Positions 33,326 to 41,955 of a stretch of DNA of 64,000 nt are shown here, one piece after another. The notes beneath the pieces were generated by a model that was given only the letters and a program-made list of their open reading frames with translations, ran no database searches and was not told where the DNA came from. A program made the translations under genes and the position numbers. This DNA is from Thermanaerothrix sp034436175. Lineage in GTDB: Bacteria; Chloroflexota; Anaerolineae; Anaerolineales; Anaerolineaceae. The first letter of the stretch is position 1. Each line of letters begins with the position of its first letter. Location of the stretch: positions 186,001 through 250,000 of the forward strand of contig CAYRUO010000003.1 of the NCBI GenBank assembly GCA_964427505.1, given 5' to 3'.

Positions 33326-34909
33326 TTATTTTGCGCCTACAGGGGGATAGAAGCGAAACTTCCAGGTATCTGGCTGGGATTCTTGGCGAAGGGTCGAGCC
33401 GGGTGTGGCAATATGGAACCAGGTTTGACCGGGCGCAAGCGGGAAGGGGCGCCCATCCGGATAACGTAGGCGCACTGGCCGTGCCAGACCGGTGGTCTTT
33501 TCGTAGTCCTCACTCACCATGCTCCAAACCAAGTTGGTGTAAACCTGACCGTTGCGGAACACAATCGCACGGCCTTTGCTACCCGGCCCCATGTTCAGGT
33601 CTATAATAGTGGGACGGCGGGCGGTGTGTTCAACGAAGAGGATGACGATATTCTCGAAGAGCAGAGGACGATCGGTGAGGCGATCCGTAGCCGGGGCGAA
33701 CTTTCCAACCTGGCTTTCTGTACCGAAATCCTGGTAACGCCAGTAAGCCTGAGCAACCGGATCATATATCCAGCGGGCTTGGTTAAGATAGGCATAAAAG
33801 ACATTAATTTGGGTCGCTGGTTGACCACCGGTTGGGGGTTGAGGGTCAAAGGCATTTCCGGAGTAATTCGGAGGGGATTGGGGATTCCGGTTCGCTTCGG
33901 CTAGTGCGCGCAACTGGTTCACAGAAATGCCAGCGCTGTTAATGTCCTGAGGATTGCTACCGAACACATTGCGGCAGATGCGGAGGTTAACGTCAGCCGA
34001 TTTACTGGCCGCAACTAAACAGCCGTTTGGAAAGGCATTGGCGATGGGAACATAGGCTTCGCGCCCGGAGCGAACGCCAGCCAAACCTGCGTCTTGGGGG
34101 TGTTCAATGCCGCTAAGGCTGGGATTGGCATTTGTACTAGATGTTGAAGCGAGGGTATTCCATATCAACCCAAAATCAAGAGTTAGGTCTGTTTTTTCAA
34201 AGGTGATAAGTTCGGTCTGACCTGTACGTGGGTCAGCGTCGCTGTCTGCGCTATCATCGCCGGCATTGGCTTGGGTCAGGGTAAAGCCATTGGGGATTTG
34301 GATGCGGAGGCGATACTGTGACTCGGATGGAGGTACAACTGCATAGTAACCGTTGCCATCGCTCAACGCCGATTGGACAACATTCCCCCGAGGGTCAAGC
34401 AGTTGTATTTCGATGCCGCCAAGCCCGGCTTCCCAAGGCTGTTGTAAACCATCGGCGTTTTGATCCCACCAAACTCGATTGCCCAGCGCCGGGCCGGTAA
34501 TGCGGAGGGGTTCGGCGCGGGGGTTTAGATCAGTGGTTGTGGGAACTGACCGAGGTGGTTCGCCGTAGAACACGGCCAGAAAGCGTGTCATCCCTTCGGT
34601 AATATAGATTTCATACACTTGGGGGGCAAATGAAAGGCCGGTTTGGGGCCGGACGCTGGGAGGAAAATTGGAGAGGGAGACCAAGACGGCGGGTAAATCT
34701 AACCAGGAAGGATCGGAGACCGGCAAACCGGTGAGTGGATTATAGCCCGGAGGAAATTGAGAAAGGTCAGGGCCTAGCGGATAGGATGAGGATGGTGATG
34801 AGGGTGTTGAGGTAGCCGCAGTGGCAGTTAAGGGGGCGGGATAGAAACTTAGGCTCAATATGAGGATGAGACACGTCAGGGGCCATAACGCCCCGTTTGC
34901 TTTTTTCAT
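33326..34909 (-). CDS. Secreted DUF3048 protein with inserted SdrD B-like domain
   Basis: A 527-residue exported protein with an N-terminal signal segment. DUF3048 (YerB-like) begins at about residue 60 (YNPLTGLPV, ITEGMTRFLAVFYGE) and is interrupted by an SdrD B-like carboxypeptidase-regulatory fold (LGNRVWWDQNADGLQQPWE to LTLDFGLIW, about residues 140-255). It then resumes (IEHPQDAGLAGVRSGREAY). The C-terminal DUF3048 half has KGRAIVFRNGQVY and PGQTWFHI. The start at ATG 34909 has GGAGG seven bases upstream. Function unknown; cell-envelope role inferred. Confidence 0.82.
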   Translation of the reverse strand: MKKANGALWPLTCLILILSLSFYPAPLTATAATSTPSSPSSSYPLGPDLSQFPPGYNPLTGLPVSDPSWLDLPAVLVSLSNFPPSVRPQTGLSFAPQVYEIYITEGMTRFLAVFYGEPPRSVPTTTDLNPRAEPLRITGPALGNRVWWDQNADGLQQPWEAGLGGIEIQLLDPRGNVVQSALSDGNGYYAVVPPSESQYRLRIQIPNGFTLTQANAGDDSADSDADPRTGQTELITFEKTDLTLDFGLIWNTLASTSSTNANPSLSGIEHPQDAGLAGVRSGREAYVPIANAFPNGCLVAASKSADVNLRICRNVFGSNPQDINSAGISVNQLRALAEANRNPQSPPNYSGNAFDPQPPTGGQPATQINVFYAYLNQARWIYDPVAQAYWRYQDFGTESQVGKFAPATDRLTDRPLLFENIVILFVEHTARRPTIIDLNMGPGSKGRAIVFRNGQVYTNLVWSMVSEDYEKTTGLARPVRLRYPDGRPFPLAPGQTWFHIATPGSTLRQESQPDTWKFRFYPPVGAK

Positions 34910-34966
34910 AACAAAGCCTCCATAAGCCTTTATTTGCATTATAGCAGGGTTCAGGGGGAGAAAACT

Positions 34967-35434
34967 TTACAGGTTTGTTGGGTGGGTTGAGGAGGATGAG
35001 GCGAGAGCACGAGCTGCCAGCCGTTTTACATGGCCGATGATGGCAATTAGACCATTTAGCCGTTGGGGGCTCAGAATGTGGTGCAGTCCCATGCTAAGAT
35101 AAAAGTCATCGGGGATGCAAAGTACCTCTTCAGGGGTGGCATCCCACAGCCCTTGTTGGATAATAGCCGCATAACCGCGGATGGTTGGTGCTTCAGGTGG
35201 GATTTCAAAATAAAAACGCAACCGCCCTTGTTGATCGTGGCTATACACGGTCACAGGTGTCATACATTCGGGAACGGGTTCGGGCTGGCCGATCGGTTCG
35301 ACCAGCCCCGCGGGGATGGGCAGAAGGCCAGCAGAAAATTCGAGGAGCAATTCCATCTTTTCCTGACGATCGCTGAGGGCGAAATCATCCAGGATTTCGG
35401 CTAGGCGAGGTGGGAGCGAGGTAGATTGATCCAT
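34967..35434 (-). CDS. sufE: SufE-family cysteine desulfurase sulfur acceptor
   Basis: A 155-residue SufE-fold protein. Cys57 in VPECMTPV is at the position of the sulfur-accepting cysteine, and IIQQGLWDATPEEVL and MGLHHILSPQRLNGL match the family. It receives persulfide sulfur from a desulfurase for Fe-S assembly. It begins 3 bp after the rhodanese stop codon, so the two are one operon, and sulfur may pass between them. No SufS/SufBCD genes are nearby. Confidence 0.88.
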   Translation of the reverse strand: MDQSTSLPPRLAEILDDFALSDRQEKMELLLEFSAGLLPIPAGLVEPIGQPEPVPECMTPVTVYSHDQQGRLRFYFEIPPEAPTIRGYAAIIQQGLWDATPEEVLCIPDDFYLSMGLHHILSPQRLNGLIAIIGHVKRLAARALASSSSTHPTNL

Positions 35435-35437
35435 ATC

Positions 35438-36286
35438 CTATTTCTCAATCGGGGCATTCACCAGATTACCCCACTCCGTCCAGGAACCGTCATAGTTTTT
35501 GACTTTGGGGTAACCCAGCAGATACTTAAGGACGAACCAGGTCAACGAAGAACGTTCCCCGATGCGGCAGTAGGCAATAATTTCCTTATCCGGGGTGATG
35601 CCGTGGTTTTGGAACAGGGTGCGCAACTCGTCCGGCGATTTAAAGGTGCTGTTTTCGGGGTTAACGGCTTGAGCCCAAGGGATATTCACCGCGCCTGGAA
35701 TGTGCCCACCGCGTTGCGCCCCTTCTTGAGGATAGCCTGGCATGTGTAGCAGTTCGCCGGAATACTCTTGGGGAGAACGGACGTCAATCAAGGGGAGTTT
35801 TTGTTCCATGTGGCGAAACACCTCATCGCGGAAAGCGCGAATGGAGGCGTCAGGGGACTTGGCTCGATATTGGGTTGGAGGATAGCTCGGAATATCCTTG
35901 GTCAGGGGACGACCCTCGGCGACCCATTTTGCTCGCCCGCCGTTCATGATTTTCAGATGCACATGCCCATAATAGGCGAAGAGCCAGAAGGCATAACAAG
36001 CAAACCAATTGTGTTTATCCCCATAGAAAACAACGGTGGTGTCATTGCTAATTCCCAATTGCGAACACAAGGCTTCAAATTCCGATTGGTCAATGAAATC
36101 CCGGCGGAGGGGGTGTTGCAGTGTTGTAAACCAATCCACCTTGACAGCACCGGGGATGTGACCGGTTTCATAAAGTAGGGGATCTTCGTTGGACTCTACG
36201 AGGCGAATTGAAGGATCATTTAGATGCTCGGCGACCCAGGCAGTTTCAACCAAATACTCAGGATGGGCATAACGATTTTCGCTCAT
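35438..36286 (-). CDS. Thiosulfate sulfurtransferase (two-domain rhodanese)
   Basis: A 282-residue protein with two rhodanese domains. The N-terminal one is inactive (no cysteine in the loop). The C-terminal one has catalytic Cys240 in the loop CRIGERSS, the thiosulfate-type (CysA2-like) active site, not the 3-mercaptopyruvate CG[S/T]G type. It transfers sulfane sulfur to an acceptor. GAGGTG precedes the ATG, and an AT-rich promoter region lies upstream. Confidence 0.92.
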   Translation of the reverse strand: MSENRYAHPEYLVETAWVAEHLNDPSIRLVESNEDPLLYETGHIPGAVKVDWFTTLQHPLRRDFIDQSEFEALCSQLGISNDTTVVFYGDKHNWFACYAFWLFAYYGHVHLKIMNGGRAKWVAEGRPLTKDIPSYPPTQYRAKSPDASIRAFRDEVFRHMEQKLPLIDVRSPQEYSGELLHMPGYPQEGAQRGGHIPGAVNIPWAQAVNPENSTFKSPDELRTLFQNHGITPDKEIIAYCRIGERSSLTWFVLKYLLGYPKVKNYDGSWTEWGNLVNAPIEK

Positions 36287-36366
36287 AATGCACCTCTAAT
36301 TACGATAATATTTATCCATAATATATCATAAATCCCTCTTAGAGATTTGTCAATGAGATCGGATTA

Positions 36367-36404
36367 TAAAAACGAAGGGTTTTCAATGGGTAGAAAACCC
36401 TTCG
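36367..36404 (-). terminator. Intrinsic terminator of protein disulfide oxidoreductase gene
   Basis: On the minus strand CGAAGGGTTTTC / GAAAACCCTTCG (perfect 12-bp arms, 8-nt loop) followed by TTTTTATAA. It lies 25 bp past the stop codon. Confidence 0.88.
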
Positions 36405-36429
36405 TCTCGCGGTTATCCAAGAGTAACTC

Positions 36430-37143
36430 TTAGAATTGGCTACGGCTCCAAGACCGCTTGAGTTCTTCCATCACATGATCGTCCATAACCAGCATAAGTT
36501 TCGCCATCAGCGTTTCTTCAGGGACGGCTCCCTCAATGTGAATCACTTCGTTGATCACCGTTCGAGGTACGCCGTAAACATGATAACGGTTGGCGAGGTG
36601 GGGAAATTCGCTGGCTTCGACCATATCGGCAGTGATCCAGGGGCTAGCCAGGGCTAGTTTGTGGGCCAACAGGACTGCACGGGGGCAATATGGGCAAGTG
36701 GGCGTAACGAAGACTTGAATGTGGACAGGGCGGTCAAGGCGGGCGAGTTGTTGCATTGTTGCCAGACTGAGGTCGGGTTTTCGTCGGCTGACCATCAGAA
36801 TGTCTTCGATCAATGTGCCAAACTCATACCCCGAGGGAATACCGAAGAAACGAATTCCGTGGTCTTGAGGCTGTTGTCCATCCGATTGGAGGACTAAGGC
36901 CGGTATCTTGTCCACTTTCAAGGTATCGGCCAGGGCTTTGTCATGCACGAAATCATGGATTTCCAATGTAAGTTTGTCAGAAAGAGCCGTGATTTCTTCG
37001 GCGAGTTGGCGGGTTTCAGCACAAAAATCGCATTCGATGGCGCCGCCTTCGCCTTGGGTGAAGAGTAACAATTTCACGGGATGTTCCATTCCGAGGAGCA
37101 AATTTCGAACTTGTTCACGGACTTGGGGATTTAATAGAGCCAT
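36430..37143 (-). CDS. Protein disulfide oxidoreductase (double thioredoxin fold)
   Basis: A 237-residue PDO/glutaredoxin-like protein with two thioredoxin folds. The N-terminal redox site is CDFC (Cys38, Cys41) and the C-terminal one CPYC (Cys150, Cys153), with cis-Pro loops near VDKIPAL and YGVPRTV. This arrangement is typical of thermophile PDOs that act with a thioredoxin reductase to make or reduce disulfides in the cytoplasm. It has a TATAAT element at 37197-37202 and CAGGAGGG before the ATG. Confidence 0.9.
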   Translation of the reverse strand: MALLNPQVREQVRNLLLGMEHPVKLLLFTQGEGGAIECDFCAETRQLAEEITALSDKLTLEIHDFVHDKALADTLKVDKIPALVLQSDGQQPQDHGIRFFGIPSGYEFGTLIEDILMVSRRKPDLSLATMQQLARLDRPVHIQVFVTPTCPYCPRAVLLAHKLALASPWITADMVEASEFPHLANRYHVYGVPRTVINEVIHIEGAVPEETLMAKLMLVMDDHVMEELKRSWSRSQF

Positions 37144-37305
37144 TTTTCCCTCCTGTTTGCAGATGAGAGAGGTTAAAACCGTGTTGCTATAGAGAAATTA
37201 TAGAGAAGGAATATTAAAAATAAATCAACTTTGTAGATTCCTCTCAACGCTCATCCTTGGATCTCGCAGTTTCTAACTCAGATCACACAAGGCAATGATT
37301 TCTGC

Positions 37306-37333
37306 TATAATGAAATAGAACATTAGTTCTATT
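37306..37333 (+). promoter_or_regulatory. Putative promoter with palindromic operator before LuxR-type gene
   Basis: A TATAAT -10 (37306-37311, weak -35) is overlapped or followed by AATAGAAC-ATTA-GTTCTATT, a perfect 8-bp inverted repeat at 37314-37333. The repeat covers the expected start point and suggests autoregulation. The ATG is at 37349. Confidence 0.5.
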
Positions 37334-37348
37334 CTCTTGAGTTGGCCT

Positions 37349-37876
37349 ATGACCCGCGTGCTTTGGTTGGCTCATGAAAATGCCATTTTTACCTTTGATG
37401 TGGCGCTAAATCCATCGGATTTACTTCTGGCCGTGAATAGCGGCGATTGGCGGCCACCTGTGGCAATTTTTGCCTTGCTTTCCCCTGAAATCCAATCCCT
37501 TCAACACCCTTTGCGTGGGGTACTGTTAGGTCATCTGGTAGTGGTATATCCGTTGGCATTGGTCGAATCTGAAGAGGCGCATCAATCCGTTCCTCACGTG
37601 CACCTCTCAGAGAGGCAGCGTTTGGTCTTACAGGGATTGGCGGAAGGCCTCAGCCTCAAGGTTATTGCGCGGCGGTTAGGGGTATCTCAAAGCACGGTCG
37701 CCGCTCATGTTCGAGCGTTAAAGCAACGTCTTAATTGCCATACCCTGGCGGAGATTATCTTAAGAGCCTCTGCACTTGGTTTATGCGATCCGGAGCAAAG
37801 TTTGCCCCCTCTTTACAAACCCCGAATAAGGCAAACTAAAACTGCCAATCTGCGATCTCGCTTATCGCGAAGGTAA
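37349..37876 (+). CDS. LuxR-type helix-turn-helix regulator
   Basis: A 175-residue protein. The C-terminal 65 residues are a LuxR/GerE DNA-binding domain (LSERQRLVLQGLAEGLSLKV, LGVSQSTVAAHVRALKQRL). The N-terminal 85 residues look like a receiver-like fold that lacks the phosphoacceptor aspartate pattern, so it is not a normal response regulator. I prefer ATG 37349 over TTG 37337. It stands alone, with a strong palindrome in its promoter. Target genes unknown. Confidence 0.8.
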   Translation: MTRVLWLAHENAIFTFDVALNPSDLLLAVNSGDWRPPVAIFALLSPEIQSLQHPLRGVLLGHLVVVYPLALVESEEAHQSVPHVHLSERQRLVLQGLAEGLSLKVIARRLGVSQSTVAAHVRALKQRLNCHTLAEIILRASALGLCDPEQSLPPLYKPRIRQTKTANLRSRLSRR

Positions 37877-37879
37877 GCC

Positions 37880-38149
37880 CTAAAGCAGGAAAAGAACGCG
37901 TTGATCCTGACTCAAATCGGCGTAGATCGCATAGAGTTGTTCTTCTGATTCAGCGACGAATGATACCGTGACGGCGCAGTATTTGCCTCCATTGCTCAAC
38001 CGCGCGTTGATGTTATCCTCGTTGATCTCGGGCGCAAAACGCCTTACCCTCACCATGATATAAGTGGCAAAGTCATCTTGGTTGTAGCCGATGACGCGAA
38101 GGCGAAAGATGGTGGGAAAATCCATGAGATCCCGAAGCGAGCGGTGCAT
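37880..38149 (-). CDS. DUF493/YbeD-family protein
   Basis: An 89-residue protein that matches the YbeD-like family: an N-terminal LMDFPTIFRLRVIGYN, a middle NGGKYCAVTVSFVAES, and a C-terminal helix-strand. The family is an ACT-like small domain of unknown or regulatory function. It is convergent with the LuxR-type gene with a 3-bp gap. Confidence 0.8.
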   Translation of the reverse strand: MHRSLRDLMDFPTIFRLRVIGYNQDDFATYIMVRVRRFAPEINEDNINARLSNGGKYCAVTVSFVAESEEQLYAIYADLSQDQRVLFLL

Positions 38150-38246
38150 ATTTTTTCCTCACGATATTGTCTGCGGAATTTATACCACAAACTGCTTGTG
38201 AGGGTAAAAATCGCCTTTAAGCATAATTAGATCGTCAACGGTTGTA

Positions 38247-38290
38247 TAAACCATTTATTGCGGTTATACTGTAAACCATTGGCGGTTTAG
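38247..38290. promoter_or_regulatory. Two TAAACCATT repeats upstream of beta-helix gene
   Basis: TAAACCATT occurs at 38247-38255 and 38272-38280, 25 bp apart, and each is followed by GCGG. The second forms TAAACC-ATTGGC-GGTTTA. They could be binding sites for a regulator. The rest of the 265-bp gap before the gene holds no ORF I can support. Confidence 0.3.
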
Positions 38291-38414
38291 AGCCATCTGT
38301 TGAGAGCAGGGTGAATACTTGCTCAATTCCAAGTCTGTCCCGAACCACCATTGGCAACCGTGCATTTACGCTCAGAGTTGTTGGCGAAAGCCGGTGCCGA
38401 ACAGGAGAAAACGC

Positions 38415-40061
38415 ATGTCCTTTAAAAATCGCAAACTCAAGCGCCTACGCCGGATGTATTTGGTGCTGGCGACTTTATTGGTGGGTTGTTCTGTTTTTAC
38501 GCCAGAAATCGTAGGAAAAACGCAGACGCAACTACCGGTGCCACAGATCACAGAAGGTCCGGCGCCACAGGTCAGTGAGGTGGTCGTCGGTTCTGTTTCT
38601 CCTACGCCCGATACAGTGTTTAATGCCAGTGCCACGACGCAGATTTTTCTGCCGGTTATTACGCGGGCACCAACCCTACCGCCTATTGGCGGGGGACGGG
38701 CCTTTTTTGCGGCCCCCAATGGCACGAATAACGGCGATGGAAGCATGGAACGGCCTTTTAACCTCGCCTATGCGATTGAGGATAAAGCCAAGACGGGCTT
38801 TTTTCAGCCTGGCGATGTGATCTGGGTGCGTGGAGGCACTTATGGGGGCGGTGGACTCACCTATTTTAACAGTCACTTACAGGGAACGGTGGATCGCCCA
38901 ATCGTAGTCCGTGCTTATCCCGGTGAACGCCCGATCATCAATGGAAGCATTAAGATATACAAACCCAATGTGATCTTTTGGGGGTTGGAAGTTATCAACA
39001 CTGACCCTAATCGCACCTCGCAATACAGCGGGTCGTTTCCGAATGATATCTATCGCGAGGATGCATTTAGCGTTTATGCCACCAATGTCAAACTCATTAA
39101 CAACATTATGCATGATGCCGCAGAAGGTGTTTATGCGGATGATCGTGCCCCAGACGTGGTCATTTATGGCAACCTCATTTACAACAATGGCTGGAGGGGC
39201 CCGGACCGAGGGCACGGACACGGCATCTATGCCCAAAATCAGCAGGGAAGCAAGTGGATCGAGGATAACATCATCTTCAATAATTTTAGCGGTTATAGTT
39301 TGCACGCTTACCGTGAGAATGATTACCCCTTGCTTGACTTTAATTTTGACGGCAATGTGACCTTCAACGGTACGTTCTTGGTTGGAGGGAGGCAACCTAC
39401 GCAGAACGTTATTCTGACTAATCAATTTACATACAATGAAACCGTGGCCTTGGGCTTCAGCGAAAACACCCAAAATCGGAATGCGCGGGTGCAGAACGCA
39501 TACCTTTTCAACCGTGGGGATTATGCCCTAGAGGTGAAGGTATGGCAGGAAATCGCTTTAGACCATAACATCCTGGGAGGGCAAAACGCACCTTTGGTAA
39601 ATTTGGTGCAGTCTTCCGGAGTCTGGGACGATAACCAGTATTTCTTTGTGTCCAATGGAACCCCGTTCCTAATCAATGGACAAGGGCGCAACTGGACTCA
39701 GTGGCGTTCTCAAACCGGTTTCGACTCCCGCAGTTCGTTTGCCACGACCTTGCCCGCCACAACCCAGGTTTTTATCCGGTCTAACCGCTATGAGGCTAAA
39801 CGAGGGCATGTGATCGTGTACAACTGGGCCAAACAAGATCATGTACTCGTTGATCTGAAGACGTTGGGGTATCAAGTTGGAGATCGCTATGAGATTCATA
39901 ATGCCCAGAATTTTGAGGAAAAAATCAGTGGGGTTTATCAGGGGCAAGCGGTAACCTTGCCGCTGAATAATTGGAGTGTGGCAAAGCCAGTTGGCTGGCC
40001 GGAACCACTTCATCCGGTGACACTGCCCGAATTTGGGGTCTTCATTGTACTCTCTCTATAA
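38415..40061 (+). CDS. Secreted right-handed beta-helix lipoprotein
   Basis: A 548-residue lipoprotein with lipobox TLLVGC (Cys25). A Pro/Thr-rich spacer is followed by a parallel beta-helix (pectate-lyase-like/NosD-like) domain from about residue 95: FFAAPNGTNNGDGSMERPF, DVIWVRGGTYGG, then many short NNI/NLIYNN/DNIIFNN-type rungs. This fold is found in polysaccharide lyases and glycosidases on the cell surface. No catalytic signature specific to one enzyme class is recognised. ATG 38415 follows AGGAG. Confidence 0.82.
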   Translation: MSFKNRKLKRLRRMYLVLATLLVGCSVFTPEIVGKTQTQLPVPQITEGPAPQVSEVVVGSVSPTPDTVFNASATTQIFLPVITRAPTLPPIGGGRAFFAAPNGTNNGDGSMERPFNLAYAIEDKAKTGFFQPGDVIWVRGGTYGGGGLTYFNSHLQGTVDRPIVVRAYPGERPIINGSIKIYKPNVIFWGLEVINTDPNRTSQYSGSFPNDIYREDAFSVYATNVKLINNIMHDAAEGVYADDRAPDVVIYGNLIYNNGWRGPDRGHGHGIYAQNQQGSKWIEDNIIFNNFSGYSLHAYRENDYPLLDFNFDGNVTFNGTFLVGGRQPTQNVILTNQFTYNETVALGFSENTQNRNARVQNAYLFNRGDYALEVKVWQEIALDHNILGGQNAPLVNLVQSSGVWDDNQYFFVSNGTPFLINGQGRNWTQWRSQTGFDSRSSFATTLPATTQVFIRSNRYEAKRGHVIVYNWAKQDHVLVDLKTLGYQVGDRYEIHNAQNFEEKISGVYQGQAVTLPLNNWSVAKPVGWPEPLHPVTLPEFGVFIVLSL

Positions 40062-40086
40062 CCTAATAGAGTGTCCGAAGAACGGT

Positions 40087-40120
40087 GAAGCCCCGGTGAA
40101 AAAACAAACGCCGGGGCTTC
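40087..40120. terminator. Hairpin between convergent beta-helix and HtrA genes
   Basis: Perfect 10-bp arms GAAGCCCCGG / CCGGGGCTTC with a 14-nt A-rich loop, between two convergent stop codons. It lacks a T run after the stem on either strand, so its strength as terminator is uncertain. Confidence 0.55.
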
Positions 40121-40145
40121 TGGTTATGGCGCCCTGCCGCACGAT

Positions 40146-41795
40146 TTAGGAATTCGGGCGCGCACCGAGTGTCACGTCAACACGCTGTGACTTTCCTTCT
40201 CGCAGGATGGTCAAGGTTACGTTTTGTCCAGGTGAGGATTGGGCTAAGGCGGCTTGTAAATCTTCAAACGAGGTTATGGGTTGATCATCGAAGGCGGTGA
40301 TGATATCGCCACCAATCAGCATTTGTTCGCCGTTGATCGTAGCCGGCTTGAAACTACCGCGTAGGCCGGCTTTATCGGCAGGGCTTCCGTTGACCACATT
40401 CACAATTAATACGCCTTGTTGATCCTGATTCAATCCCATCGCTTGTGCGATTTCGGGGGTCAGTGTGCGCCCGGTAATCCCAAGGTAGGCGTTACCCTGG
40501 GCCGTGGTTAGGGTAGAACTCTGGGTGCGAGGGCGTGCGCCGAGGGTAACCTCTAAGGTCTGTTCACGCCCGTTGCGCAGGATTGTAAGGGTGACCTTCT
40601 GACCTACTGAGGTTGAGGTGGCGAGATAACTGGCCAGGTCTTCGAACTTTTGCACCGGGTTGCCATCAATAGCCGTGATCACGTCGCCACCTACGCGGGC
40701 CGGACTTCCGTCGAGCGTGATTTGGCGGTCACTACCGCGTAAACCGGCTTTGTCGGCGGGACTGTTGGGGGTCACGTCAATGACCAGCGCACCTCGTTGA
40801 TCAGGGCTTAGCCCCATGGCTTTGGCTAAATCAGAGGTCAGGGTGGTACCGCTGATACCGAGGTACGGGTGGTCATAGCGCCCGTTGGCGATTAACGCCG
40901 GGACGACGCGTCTTACAATGTTTGAGGGGATCACGAATCCTATCCCGGCATTTGCGCGCACCGGGGATTCAATCGCTGCGGTGACACCAATCACTTCGCC
41001 GCGGCTATTTACTAAGACACCGCCCGAGTTTCCGGGATTGATCGGTGCATCGGTTTGGATGACATCAGGGATCGTGTAAGTAGCACCGTCATTGGCTGTG
41101 CTTTGTACGGGCAATGAGCGCCCCAAAGCACTGATGAACCCAACGGTCATCGTACCTTCTAGACCATAAGGATTGCCGATAGCAATAGCCAATTGTCCCA
41201 CTTTGACCTGCTTGGAATCAGCCAAGCGTACGGGGACTAACTTATCGGCGGGCACATCCACTTTTAGCACGGCAAGGTCGGCATCGGTGTCGGCGCCAAC
41301 AACTTGGGCTTCGACGGTACTGCCATCAGAGAATGTCACGGTGATTCGATCAGCACCGTCTATCACATGATTATTGGTTACAATATGTCCCTGCTTATCC
41401 CAAACGAACCCTGAGCCCAGACTGCGTGTAACCGGGGCCTGATCGGGTAATTGTCCCGGAAAGTTGAAAGGCAGGTTCAAGGCTGGTCCAAGGCGCTGAG
41501 TAGTTTGGATGTTGACTACGGAGGGGTTGACCTGAGCATAAACCTGGGCTAATGTATCTTCTAATGCGGCAAGCACGCTAACCGATGAAGGGTTTTGAAG
41601 TTCTGCGGTGCCAGAGGAAGGCGCTAGGGTAGCAGTTGGAACTACAACCGGTGTTTGGGATTGCGTATTGCCTTGTTCAATCTGGATTTTGGGCAAACGC
41701 AAGCCCTGGACATTAAAGGGGACACAGGCCGAGGCAAGGAGGCCAATTAAGATTAGGGATATTGCGAGAAGGAAAAGGCGCGATTGTGTCTTCAT
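40146..41795 (-). CDS. htrA: HtrA/DegP-type serine protease lipoprotein with two PDZ domains
   Basis: A 549-residue protein with lipobox LLASAC (Cys24). The trypsin-like domain has the triad His143 (NNHVIDG), Asp173 (DADLAVLK) and Ser257 (PGNSGGV). Two PDZ domains follow (about 315-435 and 440-545), each with a LGARP ending. It degrades or refolds damaged envelope proteins. The start ATG 41795 has GGAGG six bases upstream. Four CTTAAG-type repeats at 11-bp spacing lie about 100 bp upstream, which suggests control by an OmpR/PhoB-type response regulator. Confidence 0.95.
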   Translation of the reverse strand: MKTQSRLFLLAISLILIGLLASACVPFNVQGLRLPKIQIEQGNTQSQTPVVVPTATLAPSSGTAELQNPSSVSVLAALEDTLAQVYAQVNPSVVNIQTTQRLGPALNLPFNFPGQLPDQAPVTRSLGSGFVWDKQGHIVTNNHVIDGADRITVTFSDGSTVEAQVVGADTDADLAVLKVDVPADKLVPVRLADSKQVKVGQLAIAIGNPYGLEGTMTVGFISALGRSLPVQSTANDGATYTIPDVIQTDAPINPGNSGGVLVNSRGEVIGVTAAIESPVRANAGIGFVIPSNIVRRVVPALIANGRYDHPYLGISGTTLTSDLAKAMGLSPDQRGALVIDVTPNSPADKAGLRGSDRQITLDGSPARVGGDVITAIDGNPVQKFEDLASYLATSTSVGQKVTLTILRNGREQTLEVTLGARPRTQSSTLTTAQGNAYLGITGRTLTPEIAQAMGLNQDQQGVLIVNVVNGSPADKAGLRGSFKPATINGEQMLIGGDIITAFDDQPITSFEDLQAALAQSSPGQNVTLTILREGKSQRVDVTLGARPNS

Positions 41796-41895
41796 CGTAC
41801 ACCTCCACATTCGCTGGATATGAGCGCTTATGTGAATGGGCGTAGTCAGTTTGCCTCATTCGCTAATGAGTGTAAAGGAAAAAAACGCCTCTGTC

Positions 41896-41934
41896 CTTAA
41901 ACCATCCTCAAGATGACCTTAAGGTTGGCTTAAG
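41896..41934. promoter_or_regulatory. Four 11-bp-phased direct repeats upstream of htrA
   Basis: CTTAAA (41896), CTCAAG (41907), CTTAAG (41918) and CTTAAG (41929) begin exactly 11 bp apart. Repeats with one-turn spacing are the hallmark of tandem OmpR/PhoB-family response-regulator dimers. The array lies between htrA and terC, both read leftward, so it most likely controls htrA. Confidence 0.65.
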
Positions 41935-41955
41935 AAGTGTAAGCAAAAGTGGGCT

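Noticed and set aside
38150..38414. c-di-GMP or other riboswitch before the beta-helix gene
   Set aside because: No match to class consensus; only short repeats and a small GAAA-loop stem are seen.
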